Assembly: GCA_039794565.1 (NCBI GenBank)
Contig: JAUQVX010000004.1
Coordinates: 113,439 to 177,438 of the forward strand
Direction of reading: 5' to 3'
Origin: Gloeomargarita sp. SRBZ-1_bins_9
Lineage (GTDB): Bacteria > Cyanobacteriota > Cyanobacteriia > Gloeomargaritales > Gloeomargaritaceae
Length of the DNA: 64,000 nucleotides
Below the pieces are notes generated by a model. The model did no database searches and was not told where the DNA came from. It saw nothing but the letters and a program-made list of their open reading frames with translations. Both the position numbers and the translations under genes were made by a program. This document shows, piece by piece, positions 49,095-58,316 of the stretch; the stretch's first letter is position 1, and each line of letters begins with the position of its first letter.

Positions 49095-50776
49095 AACATG
49101 CGTTCAATGCGCTCGTGCCGTTGCCAAGCCCGCCAGCCCCGCCAGCCGGTCACCCCCGCCCCCAGCAACGCCAAGCCCGCCAGCCAGCCGTAGCCGTGCA
49201 CCAGTAAAATCGTCGCGCAAATCAGCAGGCTACCTGTGAGGACGTGATAGTTCCCTGAAGCTTGTTGAGCGCTCAAGCGCCGGACCAGACGTTCCAGTTC
49301 CAGGGAGCGCGTGCGCAGCACCAAGTCCCCCCGCTCCAGGTGGGTCAAGGTCGTTTCCAGGCGTCGGGGCAAACTCAGGGCCGAATTGCCCATCTGGGCC
49401 GCCTGCCGTCCCAATTCCCCCAACAAATCCAAATCCCCCTGGCGATTGCGGTTATCCATCAGTTGTAGTGCGTAGGGCGCCGCCACCGTAAAAAACTGGA
49501 AATTTTCATCCAGCCCCCGCCCCACCCCCTCCAGCGTAGAAAACGCCCGCAGTACAAACGTAAACGTCGCCGGAAAGCGGAAAGGCTGATCATAGGCTAG
49601 CGCATACAGGTCCTCGCTGATGGCCGCCACCGACTGCAGCTCCAGGGGTTTGTCCAACAAGTTATCCAGAATGTATTGCAACGAGCGGCGCACCGGTCCC
49701 ATGTCCCCCTGGGGCACCAAGGCCTTGAGGTCCACCAGTGCCTGGATCACCCCCTCCGCATCCCGGTTAACGATACTCATGAGCGTTTGCACCAGCTTTT
49801 CTTTCGTCCGGGGGTGAATCCGCCCCATCATGCCGAAGTCGTAGAAAATCAAACTGCCGTCCGGGTCCACGGCGATATTGCCCGGGTGGGGGTCAGCGTG
49901 GAAAAAGCCATGGTTGAGCACCTGCTCCAGGTAAGCCCGCGCATTTAATTCCGCCAAGCGTTTGCGGTCCAGGCCCGCCGCCTCCAGGGCGCTGTAGTGG
50001 CTAATTTTGATCCCCGGCAAATACTCCAGCGTCAGCACCCGCAGCGAGCAGTAGCGCCAATAGACCCGGGGCACTTTGACCCAGTCCACCCCCCGGAAAT
50101 TGCGCCGAAATTCATCGGCATTGCGCCCCTCGTTCAAGTAATCAATTTCCTCATACAAAATACGACGGCATTCTTCGTAAATCCCCAGCCAGTCCCGGCC
50201 CGGCCCCCATTTAGGGTGATTTTGGAAATAGCGGGCAATGTCTTTGAGAATCGCCAGGTCAATTTGAAACAACTGGCGCAGGCCGGGCCGTTGCACCTTG
50301 ACCACCACCTGTTCCCCCGTTGGCAACTCCGCGCGGTGCACTTGTCCCAGACTGGCCGCTGCTAGGGGGGTCGGCTCAAAGTGAAGAAACAACTTTTCAA
50401 TCGGTTTCCCCAAATCGGTCTCGATGATTTTGGCCACCTGGTCCATGCCAAAAGCCGGCACCTGGTCCTGGAGTTGGGCCAGTTCCTCGACATATTCCGC
50501 CGGGAAAATATCCGCCCGGGTGGAAAACAACTGCCCTACCTTAATAAACGTCGGCCCCAAATCCAGCAGACTTTCCCGCACCCAAACAGCAATCCGGCGT
50601 CGCCGGGCCGCCCGTTTTTCCGGCGTTGGTCCCCCCGGATAGCTCCAGCTTTTCTCATACCACCACTGGGCTGCCAGGAAGCGCAGGACAAACAGCCAAA
50701 TATCCACAGTCCGTCGCCAGCGGGAGTAGTGTTCCCGGTTCCAACGGTACTGCCTGGTGCGCACCTGGAGGACCAC
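49091..50776 (-). CDS. ABC1/UbiB-family atypical protein kinase-like ATPase
   Basis: 561 residues. Family hallmarks: GPTFIKVGQLFSTRADIFP (KxGQ motif), the A-rich nucleotide loop AAASLGQVHRAELPTGE, VVVKVQRPG (ATP Lys), HGFFHADPHPGNI (catalytic) and FYDFGMMG (Mg-binding DFG-type). Two hydrophobic segments lie at the C-terminus. ABC1K proteins act in prenyl-quinone homeostasis in plastids and cyanobacteria. The target is not known from this sequence. The small DUF6825-like gene is immediately upstream on the same strand. Confidence 0.92.
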   Translation of the reverse strand: MVLQVRTRQYRWNREHYSRWRRTVDIWLFVLRFLAAQWWYEKSWSYPGGPTPEKRAARRRRIAVWVRESLLDLGPTFIKVGQLFSTRADIFPAEYVEELAQLQDQVPAFGMDQVAKIIETDLGKPIEKLFLHFEPTPLAAASLGQVHRAELPTGEQVVVKVQRPGLRQLFQIDLAILKDIARYFQNHPKWGPGRDWLGIYEECRRILYEEIDYLNEGRNADEFRRNFRGVDWVKVPRVYWRYCSLRVLTLEYLPGIKISHYSALEAAGLDRKRLAELNARAYLEQVLNHGFFHADPHPGNIAVDPDGSLIFYDFGMMGRIHPRTKEKLVQTLMSIVNRDAEGVIQALVDLKALVPQGDMGPVRRSLQYILDNLLDKPLELQSVAAISEDLYALAYDQPFRFPATFTFVLRAFSTLEGVGRGLDENFQFFTVAAPYALQLMDNRNRQGDLDLLGELGRQAAQMGNSALSLPRRLETTLTHLERGDLVLRTRSLELERLVRRLSAQQASGNYHVLTGSLLICATILLVHGYGWLAGLALLGAGVTGWRGWRAWQRHERIERMF

Positions 50777-50783
50777 CCTAGTT

Positions 50784-51089
50784 CTACTGGCGATAACGCT
50801 TCCGCTTCAGTTCCGCACGTAAACGGGCGATTTCGGCACGCAACTCATCCAGGGCCGTTTGCAAATCGGGCGGCTGGGCTGGGGCTGGTGCAGTACGGGT
50901 ACGCCCTTGGGCTGCTTTCTGCTCCTCCTGGGCTGCCCGCTCCAAAATCATCTGAATCTGTTGCCGCAGGGCCTCCCGCTGTTGGGCATCCCACCGCCCG
51001 ACACCCGCCAACAATTCCCCAAACAGATGACCCACCTGTTCCGTCAAGGCCTGGGCCAAGGCTCGACCCACAAAAAATGCCCGCACCAC
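50784..51089 (-). CDS. DUF6825-like small protein, cyanobacterial
   Basis: About 101 residues from GTG 51089, reading M-V-R-A-F-F-V-G-R-A-L-A-Q-A-L-T-E-Q; GGGGAGGG sits about 9 bp upstream. A GTG at 51086 is equally possible. The N-terminal FFVGRALAQALTEQ and the following helix resemble a small protein conserved next to ABC1 kinase genes in cyanobacteria. The middle is a long helix (QREALRQQIQMILERAAQEEQ), then an Ala/Pro linker and a C-terminal coiled-coil-like helix (ALDELRAEIARLRAELKRKR). Function unknown. It lies 7 bp before the ABC1 kinase start. Confidence 0.7.
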   Translation of the reverse strand: MVRAFFVGRALAQALTEQVGHLFGELLAGVGRWDAQQREALRQQIQMILERAAQEEQKAAQGRTRTAPAPAQPPDLQTALDELRAEIARLRAELKRKRYRQ

Positions 51090-51192
51090 GATACTGATCC
51101 CTCCCCTTCCGCCCAAATTATAACGCTTTACTCCCGGCAATGGCGTTTATCCGGGTTACTCTAGGAATAGTTCCTCTCTTGCGCCCCTACCT

Positions 51193-53064
51193 ATGGCTGC
51201 CCCATCCCATCTGCCCGCCATGTGGCCCGAGTTAGCCCGTCGCTTCCCCACCCTGATTGCGTTGGAAGAACCCCATCGGCAGCCCCCCGTGCGCCTCACC
51301 TATCCCGAAGTAGCCCAGCAAATCCAGGAATTTGCCCAAGGATTGCAGGCGCTGGGGTTACAGCCGGGGGAACGGGTAGCCCTGTTTGCCGACAACAGTT
51401 CCCGCTGGCTGATTGCCGACCAAGGGATTATGTTGGCAGGGGGGGTGGACGTGGTGCGCGGGGCTCTCGCTCCGGTGGACGAACTGGACTACATCTATCG
51501 CCACAGTGACAGCCATTTTTTGGTGGTGGACACCCCGGAACTGCTCCAGCGGTTGGCCCCCCATCTGCCCGACTGGCAACCGCGCGCCACCATCCTGCTG
51601 TGGGGGGAAGGCCGCGACGGTGTCCTGAGTTTTGACCAGGTGAGGCAACGCGGAGCCAATCATTCCTTCCAAGCCCCCCATCTCCGGCCTGACTCCCTGG
51701 CCACCCTGATTTACACCTCCGGCACCACCGGCCAACCCAAAGGGGTCATGCTCAGCCATGGCAATTTGTTGCACCAATTGCACAACCTCCACGTCGTCTT
51801 TACCCCCCGCCCTGGCCACATCGCCCTGAGTTTGCTCCCCACCTGGCACAGTTACGGACGCGCTTGCGAGTACTTCCTGCTATCGCGGGGCATTCACCAG
51901 ATTTACAGCACCCTGCGCCATTTCAAACAGGATTTGACCCGCTTTCGCCCCCATCACATTGTCGGCGTGCCCCGCCTATGGGAGTCCATCTACGATGGGA
52001 TCGAGCGGGAATTGCGAAAACAACCCCCCAACAAGCAACGGCTGGCGCAACGTCTGCTAGGGCTGAGCAAACGCTATATCTACGCCAAGCGGGTCTACCA
52101 GAACCTATCCCTGGACCCCCTGTACCCCTCCTTTCGGCAACGGCTGGTGCATGGCCTAATGGCCCTGGCACTCTGGCCGGTGCATCGTCTGGCCGACCGA
52201 CTGGTGTACCGCAAAATCCGCCAAGCGGTGGGGGGACGCCTGCGGGAGGGAGCTAGCGGTGGCGGCGCCCTCGCTCGTTTCCTAGACGACTTTTACGAAG
52301 TGGTGGGGATCACGATTGTGGTGGGCTATGGGTTAACGGAAACCTCCCCAGTCTTGACGGCCCGGCGGGTGACCCACAACCTGCGCTACTCCGCCGGATT
52401 ACCCCTGCCCCAAACCGAAATCAAAATCGTGGACCCGGAAACCCGCCAACCCTTGCCCGTGGCCCACAAAGGACTGGTGCTGGCCCGGGGACCCCAGGTG
52501 ATGCAGGGCTATTACCGCAACCCAGAGGCCACCGCCCGTGTGCTGGATGACCAAGGCTGGCTGGACACGGGGGATTTGGGCTGGTTAACGCCCCAGGGGG
52601 ATTTGGTGCTCACCGGTCGCCTCAAAGACACCATCGTGCTCAGCAGCGGCGAGAATATCGAACCCCAACCCATTGAAGACGCCTGCCTACAAAGCCCCTA
52701 CATCAGCCAAATCATGTTGGTGGGCCAAGACGCTCGGCAACTGGGGTGTTTGATTGTCCCTAACGAATCCGCCTTGCAGGCGTGGGCCGAAGCCCAGGGG
52801 CACCAACTGCGCCTGACCCACGAACCGCCGGTTCCCGGGGTTTACACCCTTGCCAGCCCCGAAGTCCTGGAACTGTACCGCCGCGAACTCCAGGTTTATT
52901 CCCAAAACCGCCCTAGCGTGCGTCCCTTTGAGCAAATTGGCCCCTTTCGGTTGCTAGCCGAACCCTTTAGCATCGACAACGGCCTCCTGACCCAGACCCT
53001 GAAAATCAAACGCAACGTGGTCATGGAACGCTACCGGGACCTCATTGACCAGATGTATGCCTAA
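51193..53064 (+). CDS. AMP-dependent acyl-activating enzyme (long-chain acyl-CoA/acyl-ACP synthetase)
   Basis: 623 residues. The ATP/AMP signature YTSGTTGQPKGVMLSHGN and LLPTWHSYGRACEYF, GYGLTETSPVL, DTGDLGWLTPQGDLVLTGR, KDTIVLSSGENIEPQ are all present, with a C-terminal Lys-containing domain (TQTLKIKRNVV). Length and composition fit Aas-type acyl-ACP synthetase, which recycles free fatty acids in cyanobacteria. CoA or ACP as acceptor is not resolved by sequence. No membrane segment is seen. Confidence 0.88.
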   Translation: MAAPSHLPAMWPELARRFPTLIALEEPHRQPPVRLTYPEVAQQIQEFAQGLQALGLQPGERVALFADNSSRWLIADQGIMLAGGVDVVRGALAPVDELDYIYRHSDSHFLVVDTPELLQRLAPHLPDWQPRATILLWGEGRDGVLSFDQVRQRGANHSFQAPHLRPDSLATLIYTSGTTGQPKGVMLSHGNLLHQLHNLHVVFTPRPGHIALSLLPTWHSYGRACEYFLLSRGIHQIYSTLRHFKQDLTRFRPHHIVGVPRLWESIYDGIERELRKQPPNKQRLAQRLLGLSKRYIYAKRVYQNLSLDPLYPSFRQRLVHGLMALALWPVHRLADRLVYRKIRQAVGGRLREGASGGGALARFLDDFYEVVGITIVVGYGLTETSPVLTARRVTHNLRYSAGLPLPQTEIKIVDPETRQPLPVAHKGLVLARGPQVMQGYYRNPEATARVLDDQGWLDTGDLGWLTPQGDLVLTGRLKDTIVLSSGENIEPQPIEDACLQSPYISQIMLVGQDARQLGCLIVPNESALQAWAEAQGHQLRLTHEPPVPGVYTLASPEVLELYRRELQVYSQNRPSVRPFEQIGPFRLLAEPFSIDNGLLTQTLKIKRNVVMERYRDLIDQMYA

Positions 53065-53079
53065 GCAGGACTGCTTTTG
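53063..53079 (+). terminator. Possible weak terminator after the acyl-activating enzyme
   Basis: AAGCA and TGCTT form a 5 bp stem around GGAC just past the TAA stop, followed by only a short TT tract. It would be a weak terminator. TTGACA at 53077-53082 directly after it could be a -35 for guaB3. Confidence 0.3.
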
Positions 53080-53131
53080 ACAGAATCGGCGGCCATTTGT
53101 TAACTTAAATAAAATTTAAGGAACAGCGGCT

Positions 53132-54301
53132 ATGGAGGCATTGATCCCGATTGGACGGGGCAAGCAGGCGCGGCGGGCCTACGGGATTGACGAAATTGCC
53201 CTAGTTCCCGGTACAGCCACCCTTGACCCGGCATTGACCGATACCCATTGGACGATTGGGGGCATTTCCCGGGAAATTCCCATCATCGCCAGCGCCATGG
53301 ACGGGGTTGTGGATGTCCGCATGGCGATACGCCTGACGGAATTGGGGGCGCTGGGGGTGTTGAACCTGGAGGGCCTGCAAACCCGCTATGAGGACCCCGA
53401 CCCCCTACTGGCGCGTATCGCTCAGGTGGGCAATGAAGAATTCGTGGGCCTGATGCAGCAGCTTTACCAGGAACCTATCAAACCGGCGTTGGTGACGGCC
53501 CGGATTCAGGAAATCAAACGCCAGGGGGGGATTGCAGCTGTCAGTTGTACCCCCGGCCGGGCCAGTTGGTTAGGTCCCTTGGCGGCAGAGGCGGGGGCCG
53601 ATTTGTTTTTCGTCCAGGCGACGGTGGTTTCCCCCACCCACTGGGCCGCACCGGGAACCGAAGCCCTCAACCTGGAGCGTTTTTGCCAGGAGATGCCCAT
53701 GCCGGTGGTGCTGGGGAATTGCGTGACCTATGAGGTGGCCTTGAACCTCATGCGGGCGGGGGCAGCGGCAGTGCTGGTGGGGATCGGCCCAGGGGCAGCC
53801 TGTACTTCCCGGGGAGTGTTGGGGGTCGGTGTACCCCAGGCGACGGCCATTGCTGATTGTGCGGCGGCGCGGGAGGACTACCAGACAGAAACGGGGCGCT
53901 ATGTGCCGGTGATTGCCGATGGGGGTTTGGTCACTGGGGGTGATATTTGCAAAGCCATTGCCTGCGGGGCCGATGGGGTGATGATCGGCTCACCTTTAGC
54001 CCGGGCGCAGGAAGCTCCGGGACGGGGGTACCACTGGGGGATGGCCACCCCGAGTCCGGTCTTACCCCGGGGCACCCGGATTCGCGTGGGAACAACAGGG
54101 ACGCTGGAGCAAATCCTGCGGGGACCGGCGCTGCTAGATGACGGCACCCACAACCTCCTTGGGGCGCTCAAAACCAGCATGGCTACGGTGGGGGCCAAGA
54201 ACCTGCGGGAGATGCAAAAGGTGGAGGTGGTGATTGCACCGTCGCTACTGACGGAGGGCAAGGTCTATCAGCGGGCGCAGAAGCTGGGCATGGGCAAGTG
54301 A
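53132..54301 (+). CDS. guaB3: GuaB3-family IMP dehydrogenase-related protein
   Basis: 389 residues, with no CBS pair between the barrel strands. MEALIPIGRGKQARRAYGIDEIALVP is the GuaB3-type start. The barrel motifs are IIASAMDGVVD, ALGVLNLEGLQTRYEDP, and the phosphate/catalytic loop GIGPGAACTSRGVLGVGVPQ with the active-site Cys. The family was long annotated as IMP dehydrogenase; recent work on a cyanobacterial member points to GMP reductase activity. Either way it handles IMP/GMP. trxA follows after an intergenic region that carries Yfr1. Confidence 0.9.
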   Translation: MEALIPIGRGKQARRAYGIDEIALVPGTATLDPALTDTHWTIGGISREIPIIASAMDGVVDVRMAIRLTELGALGVLNLEGLQTRYEDPDPLLARIAQVGNEEFVGLMQQLYQEPIKPALVTARIQEIKRQGGIAAVSCTPGRASWLGPLAAEAGADLFFVQATVVSPTHWAAPGTEALNLERFCQEMPMPVVLGNCVTYEVALNLMRAGAAAVLVGIGPGAACTSRGVLGVGVPQATAIADCAAAREDYQTETGRYVPVIADGGLVTGGDICKAIACGADGVMIGSPLARAQEAPGRGYHWGMATPSPVLPRGTRIRVGTTGTLEQILRGPALLDDGTHNLLGALKTSMATVGAKNLREMQKVEVVIAPSLLTEGKVYQRAQKLGMGK

Positions 54302-54404
54302 TGGTACTGCTCCCTCCACCCAGTCATGGCCGACCTACCGGGCCGCATACCCAAATTTTTAAGACCTCTGTACGTTGTCTTCCCCGACTCCCTAAAACTT
54401 TGTT

Positions 54405-54410
54405 TATAAT
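54405..54410 (+). promoter_or_regulatory. -10 box of the yfr1 RNA
   Basis: A perfect TATAAT sits 6 bp before the predicted 5' end of the small RNA. No standard -35 is spaced at 16-18 bp; TTGTCT at 54375 is 24 bp away. The -10 alone gives this call its weight. Confidence 0.6.
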
Positions 54411-54416
54411 AAGGTA

Positions 54417-54489
54417 GTGCGGAGACGCAAGTTTCCGTTCACTCCTCACACCACACTCTGGCCTAAGCTGGTGCTTAGGTCTTTTTTTT
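54417..54489 (+). ncRNA. yfr1: Yfr1 small regulatory RNA
   Basis: A ~70 nt transcript is predicted. The 5' hairpin region contains GCGGAGACGC and TTCCG. The single-stranded middle has ACTCCTCACACC at 54441-54452, the ultraconserved Yfr1 core. The 3' hairpin CCTAAGC-TGGT-GCTTAGG (54463-54480) is followed by TCTTTTTTTT, a Rho-independent terminator. In cyanobacteria Yfr1 lies between guaB and trxA, exactly as here (guaB3 upstream, trxA downstream). It acts by antisense pairing on target mRNAs through the core. Confidence 0.95.
54463..54489 (+). terminator. Rho-independent terminator of yfr1
   Basis: A 7 bp perfect stem (CCTAAGC/GCTTAGG) with a TGGT loop, then eight consecutive T residues after TC. 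It should end yfr1 and any guaB3 read-through before trxA. Confidence 0.85.
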
Positions 54490-54558
54490 GCGCCAAGATG
54501 GGTGATCACCGGTTTTGTGGTAAGATAGACGGTGCGAATCGAGAAAGGATGGACATCT

Positions 54559-54882
54559 ATGTCTGAAGCAGCCGCAGTTACCGATGCGACCTTTGAGCAG
54601 GAGGTGCTCAAGAGTCCGATTCCTGTGCTGGTTGACTTCTGGGCGCCCTGGTGTGGTCCCTGTCGCATGGTGGCTCCGGTCGTGGATGAGGTGGCACGGG
54701 AATTCGCGGGCCGGGTCAAGGTGGTCAAGCTCAACACGGACGAAAATCCCCGCACGGCTAATGAGTATGGTATTCGCAGCATCCCCACCCTGATGATTTT
54801 CAAAGGGGGCCAAAAGGTGGATGTGGTGATGGGGGCGGTTCCGAAAACGACGTTAGTGAAGGCTTTGGAACAGCATTTGTAA
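54559..54882 (+). CDS. trxA: Thioredoxin (m-type)
   Basis: 107 residues from ATG 54559 ([19 protein letters not shown]); the frame is open upstream, but that part is not conserved. It has the classic [14 protein letters not shown] redox site and the conserved cis-Pro in [12 protein letters not shown]. It is a cytosolic disulfide reductase that, together with ferredoxin-thioredoxin reductase, regulates photosynthetic enzymes. A -10-like TAAGAT at 54521-54526 precedes it. rpmB starts 15 bp after its stop. Confidence 0.97.
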   Translation: MSEAAAVTDATFEQEVLKSPIPVLVDFWAPWCGPCRMVAPVVDEVAREFAGRVKVVKLNTDENPRTANEYGIRSIPTLMIFKGGQKVDVVMGAVPKTTLVKALEQHL

Positions 54883-54897
54883 GCAGGGGGACTGGTC

Positions 54898-55134
54898 ATG
54901 GCGCGACGTTGTCAACTGACCGGTAAACGGGCCAATAATGCTTTTGCGGTGTCCCACTCCCACCGGCGCACCAAACGCCTGCAGGAGGTGAATTTGCAGT
55001 GGAAGCGGGTCTGGTGGCCGGAGGGGCGCAAGTGGGTGCGGTTGCGGTTGTCCACCCAGGCGCTGCGCACGCTCCAACGGCGGGGTTTGGCGGCAGTGGC
55101 CCGAGAGCAGGGGATTAACCTGCACGCCCTGTGA
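54898..55134 (+). CDS. rpmB: 50S ribosomal protein L28
   Basis: 78 residues, very basic, starting [22 protein letters not shown], the L28 signature, and containing the family's [16 protein letters not shown] segment. The stop overlaps the ispF GTG start by 4 bp, which couples ribosomal protein L28 and ispF translation. Confidence 0.96.
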   Translation: MARRCQLTGKRANNAFAVSHSHRRTKRLQEVNLQWKRVWWPEGRKWVRLRLSTQALRTLQRRGLAAVAREQGINLHAL

Positions 55135-55622
55135 ATCCTCCTTTCCGTATCGGTAATGGCTACGACATCCACCGACTGGTGCCGGACCGTCCCTTGATCC
55201 TAGGGGGGGTACAAATTCCCTATCCATTGGGTTTATTAGGGCACAGCGATGCCGATGTGCTGACCCATGCCGTTATGGATGCCCTGCTGGGGGCTTTGAG
55301 TCTGGGGGATATTGGGCACTACTTTCCCCCGGGGGACCCGCAATGGGCCGGCGCTAATAGCATTCGGTTGTTGCAGCAGGTCCGGCAACTGGTGGTGGAG
55401 CGGGGATGGCAGGTGGCCAATGTGGATGCGGTGGTGATTGCTGAGCGCCCCAAGCTCAAACCCCATTTGCCGGCGATGCGCCAGCGGTTGGCGGCTGCCT
55501 TGGTGGTCACCCCCGACCAGGTGGGGATCAAGGCCACCACGAATGAGGGCCTGGGACCCATTGGCCAGGAGGAAGGCATTGCCGCCTATGCTGTGGCGTT
55601 ACTGATGCCCCATAGCAGTTGA
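55131..55622 (+). CDS. ispF: 2-C-methyl-D-erythritol 2,4-cyclodiphosphate synthase
   Basis: 163 residues from a GTG. The motif [21 protein letters not shown] has the metal-binding Asp and His. [30 protein letters not shown] and [19 protein letters not shown] complete the fold. It closes the cyclodiphosphate ring in the MEP isoprenoid pathway, the source of carotenoids, phytol and quinone tails. Confidence 0.97.
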   Translation: MNPPFRIGNGYDIHRLVPDRPLILGGVQIPYPLGLLGHSDADVLTHAVMDALLGALSLGDIGHYFPPGDPQWAGANSIRLLQQVRQLVVERGWQVANVDAVVIAERPKLKPHLPAMRQRLAAALVVTPDQVGIKATTNEGLGPIGQEEGIAAYAVALLMPHSS

Positions 55623-55661
55623 CGGATTCGCGAAACTTTGATTAAGCTTGGAAGCGTCAAA

Positions 55662-55704
55662 CCTTGGTTTTACCGCTGTTCACGGCCTTGTTTTTTAACC
55701 AAGG
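55662..55704 (+). repeat. Inverted repeat between ispF and the HU gene
   Basis: An 8 bp perfect inverted repeat, CCTTGGTT (55662-55669) and AACCAAGG (55697-55704), encloses 27 nt that include a small CCG/CGG hairpin and a T run. It is not a standard terminator since no T run follows the outer stem. It may regulate the HU gene, whose ATG is 48 bp downstream. Confidence 0.5.
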
Positions 55705-55751
55705 ATGAGCGCTCAGCCGGTTTCATGTGTAGATTAGGTGAGGCGTAACCT

Positions 55752-56048
55752 ATGAACAAAGAAGAGTTGGTCACAGAGGTGGCCTCCAAGGTCGGTACGA
55801 CCAAAAAAGTGGCGGAGTCGGTCCTAGACGCCATGCTGGAAGCAATTATCAATTCGGTCGCTGCGGGTCAGAAGGTGACCCTGGTGGGCTTTGGCTCCTT
55901 TGAGGCCCGCAAACGCCAAGCCCGCGAAGGGCGCAACCCCGGCACCGGTCAACCGTTGCATATTCCGGCCAAAACGGTACCCACCTTCTCCGCCGGCAAA
56001 TTGTTCCGGGAACGGGTGGCCAACGGTGCTGCCAAGCAGCAGTCTTAG
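55752..56048 (+). CDS. DNA-binding protein HU
   Basis: 98 residues from ATG 55752 (MNKEELVTEVASKVGTTKKV). The HU core is complete: VTLVGFGSFEARKRQAREGRNP and the DNA-binding arm with PLHIPAKTVPTFSAGKLF. There is a short C-terminal tail (ANGAAKQQS). It is a nucleoid protein that bends DNA. A TAGATT -10-like box lies at 55730-55735. It is convergent with recJ, 10 bp between stops. Confidence 0.96.
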   Translation: MNKEELVTEVASKVGTTKKVAESVLDAMLEAIINSVAAGQKVTLVGFGSFEARKRQAREGRNPGTGQPLHIPAKTVPTFSAGKLFRERVANGAAKQQS

Positions 56049-56058
56049 AAGCTATCCT

Positions 56059-58314
56059 TTAGAGCTGCAGGTGGGCGGTGAGCTGATGCCAGGGGGTGCG
56101 GTACCAGGTTGCCAACCGTGCTAGCTCGGCTGCCAGGGAGTCGGTGGCCGGCCAATCAGGTGCGTCATAGCCCAATAGGCGTAACCCGGCCACCCATACC
56201 GCCGGACTCACCCAGTACTGCTGTCCGATTGCCAGCAGGTTCCAGGGGGTACCGTGGGCTTGAGTGAGGGTAGTCTCAATCCAGCGCAGGACTTGGTCGG
56301 CGGCAGGCACTGGAGGACGATGGGGGGCTAGGTAAATCGCTTGGGGTTTGGTTTTGGCTACTAACCAGCGCAGGTGCAGGGGGTCGGGGGGCAAGGTCCA
56401 TAGGATGAGAACGTCATGCTCACCCGTGGGCCGGTCATAGGTGAGATGGGGATAGCCCCTTAGGGTCGGCCGCCGGTAGCCGTACAGCAAAAACCGGGTG
56501 GTGGGTTGGGCCGCGACAAGGTCCTCTAGGTGGGTTAAAGGCTGGCAGGTAGGCATCTGGGCCACCGATGGCGGCAAGGGTATCTCTAGTTGGGGTAAGG
56601 GACGGCGGGCGCCCAGGAGTTCCAATTGCACCTCCTCTCGCCCCTGAAACTCGTTGCGCCGCAGGGTGTAGGCAATGTCCAGGCAATCCGGCAGGGGTAG
56701 ATGTTCGGCCCAGCCCCAGGCTACTACCTCCTTTTCGCCGGTGCGGTCGCGTACTTTGAACTTGGCGTGACGTCGGTCTTTGCCAACAGTGGCCTGCTCG
56801 ACCAGCCGCACCCGTGCACTCCAGAACTGGGGAGTTGGGTTGTCAATGCCGTAGGGTTGCAGGCGTTGCAGTTCGTCATAAAAGGCCGGTGTCAGTTCCC
56901 CCAACTGGGCCTGGGCGTGTACCTGCAATAGAGGTTGTAGGTGATGGGGTTGCAAGCAGCGACGACCAAAAGCCTGCAGGGCTGCTTTCCACTGGGAGAA
57001 ATGGGCCGCCTGTAGGGAAAATCCCCCCGCTGCCCGGTGACCTCCATAGCGTTCGAGCCACTGCCGACTGGCATGCAGGGCCTCGTACACATGAAATTCG
57101 GGAATCCCCCGCGCCGACCCCCGGATGCGTGTTTGCCCCTCGTCTTCGTAGGTTCCTAAAAACACGGGCACCCCGTAGCGTTCCACCAAACGCGAGGCCA
57201 CGATGCCGACCACCCCGTGATGCCACCCCGGTTGCACCAACACCTGCACGGGTTCCTGGGTCAGGTTGGGGGGCTGCTGCTCCCACAGAGCTATGGCCTC
57301 TTGCTCAATCTGGTCGCACAACCGGCGACGTTCCTGGTTAGCGGCTTCACAGGCCTGTGCCCGCTCCTGGGCTACCTGGGGGTCATCGGTGGTCAGGAGT
57401 TCAATCACCACCTGGGGGTCCCCCAGACGACCAATGGCATTGAGACGCGGCCCCAGTTGGAACCCGATATGGTCCGGGTCAAAGTGATCCACTTGCGCCA
57501 GGCCCGCCACGGTAATCAGCGCCCGTACCCCCGCCAACCGGGAAGCCGCCAGTAAGTGCAGCCCCTGCTTGACCCAGCGGCGATTGACCCCCGTTAAAGG
57601 TGCCAGGTCGGCAATCGTCCCCAAGGTAAACAATTCCAGCAACGGTTCCGTGGCCGCCGGGTCATACCCCAGATGCTCCAGCAACGCCTGTCCCAGGATG
57701 TAGGCCACCCCCACCCCAGCCAAACTCCGGTAGGGGGAATCCGCCGGGAGCAAGCGGGGATTCAAGATGGCCTGGGCAGGGGGCAGTTCCGGGGGTGGTT
57801 CGTGATGGTCCGTAATAATGACTTGCATCCCCAGCGCCACCGCCAGGGCCACCGGGCCAGGAGCGGCAATCCCGTTGTCCACCGTAATCAGCACCCGTAC
57901 CCCTTGAGCGTGAAACTCCCGCACAATCCGCTCGTTGATCCCATACCCCTCCTGCATCCGGCTGGGAATGGCGTAGTCAACGGTGATCCCTACCCCCCGC
58001 AACAACCGCAATAACAGGGCTGTGCTGGTCATGCCATCCGCGTCGTAGTCCCCACAGATGGCCACCGGGTATTTCTGGCGGGCTGCCTGCTCCAGGATGG
58101 TTACGGCTGCGGGCAGGTCGCGAAAGTGTTCTGCCGGCGGGGGCAAGGGTTCCGGTTGGGGGGCCAGAAACCGGCGGATGTCCCTTTCTGTTTGCAACCC
58201 CCGCTCCCACAGCACCCGCACTGTCAGGGGTGATAACCCCAGCTTGTGGGCCAATTCCTCGACCCGGGGCACCGGCGACGGCAATAACCAGCGCTGGGGC
58301 GGCCAACGGACCAT
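56059..58314 (-). CDS. recJ: Single-stranded-DNA-specific exonuclease RecJ
   Basis: 751 residues from ATG 58314 (MVRWPPQRWLLPSP); the frame extends upstream through folB, but that part is not RecJ. DHH/DHHA1 phosphoesterase: CGDYDADGMTSTALLL (motif I), ITVDNGIA, IITDHHEPPPELPPA (DHH motif), NPRL, and the DHHA1 region GGHRAAGGFSL. A long OB/C-terminal part follows. It degrades ssDNA 5' to 3' in recombination and mismatch repair. folB ends 2 bp upstream of its start. Confidence 0.94.
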   Translation of the reverse strand: MVRWPPQRWLLPSPVPRVEELAHKLGLSPLTVRVLWERGLQTERDIRRFLAPQPEPLPPPAEHFRDLPAAVTILEQAARQKYPVAICGDYDADGMTSTALLLRLLRGVGITVDYAIPSRMQEGYGINERIVREFHAQGVRVLITVDNGIAAPGPVALAVALGMQVIITDHHEPPPELPPAQAILNPRLLPADSPYRSLAGVGVAYILGQALLEHLGYDPAATEPLLELFTLGTIADLAPLTGVNRRWVKQGLHLLAASRLAGVRALITVAGLAQVDHFDPDHIGFQLGPRLNAIGRLGDPQVVIELLTTDDPQVAQERAQACEAANQERRRLCDQIEQEAIALWEQQPPNLTQEPVQVLVQPGWHHGVVGIVASRLVERYGVPVFLGTYEDEGQTRIRGSARGIPEFHVYEALHASRQWLERYGGHRAAGGFSLQAAHFSQWKAALQAFGRRCLQPHHLQPLLQVHAQAQLGELTPAFYDELQRLQPYGIDNPTPQFWSARVRLVEQATVGKDRRHAKFKVRDRTGEKEVVAWGWAEHLPLPDCLDIAYTLRRNEFQGREEVQLELLGARRPLPQLEIPLPPSVAQMPTCQPLTHLEDLVAAQPTTRFLLYGYRRPTLRGYPHLTYDRPTGEHDVLILWTLPPDPLHLRWLVAKTKPQAIYLAPHRPPVPAADQVLRWIETTLTQAHGTPWNLLAIGQQYWVSPAVWVAGLRLLGYDAPDWPATDSLAAELARLATWYRTPWHQLTAHLQL

Positions 58315-58316
58315 CG

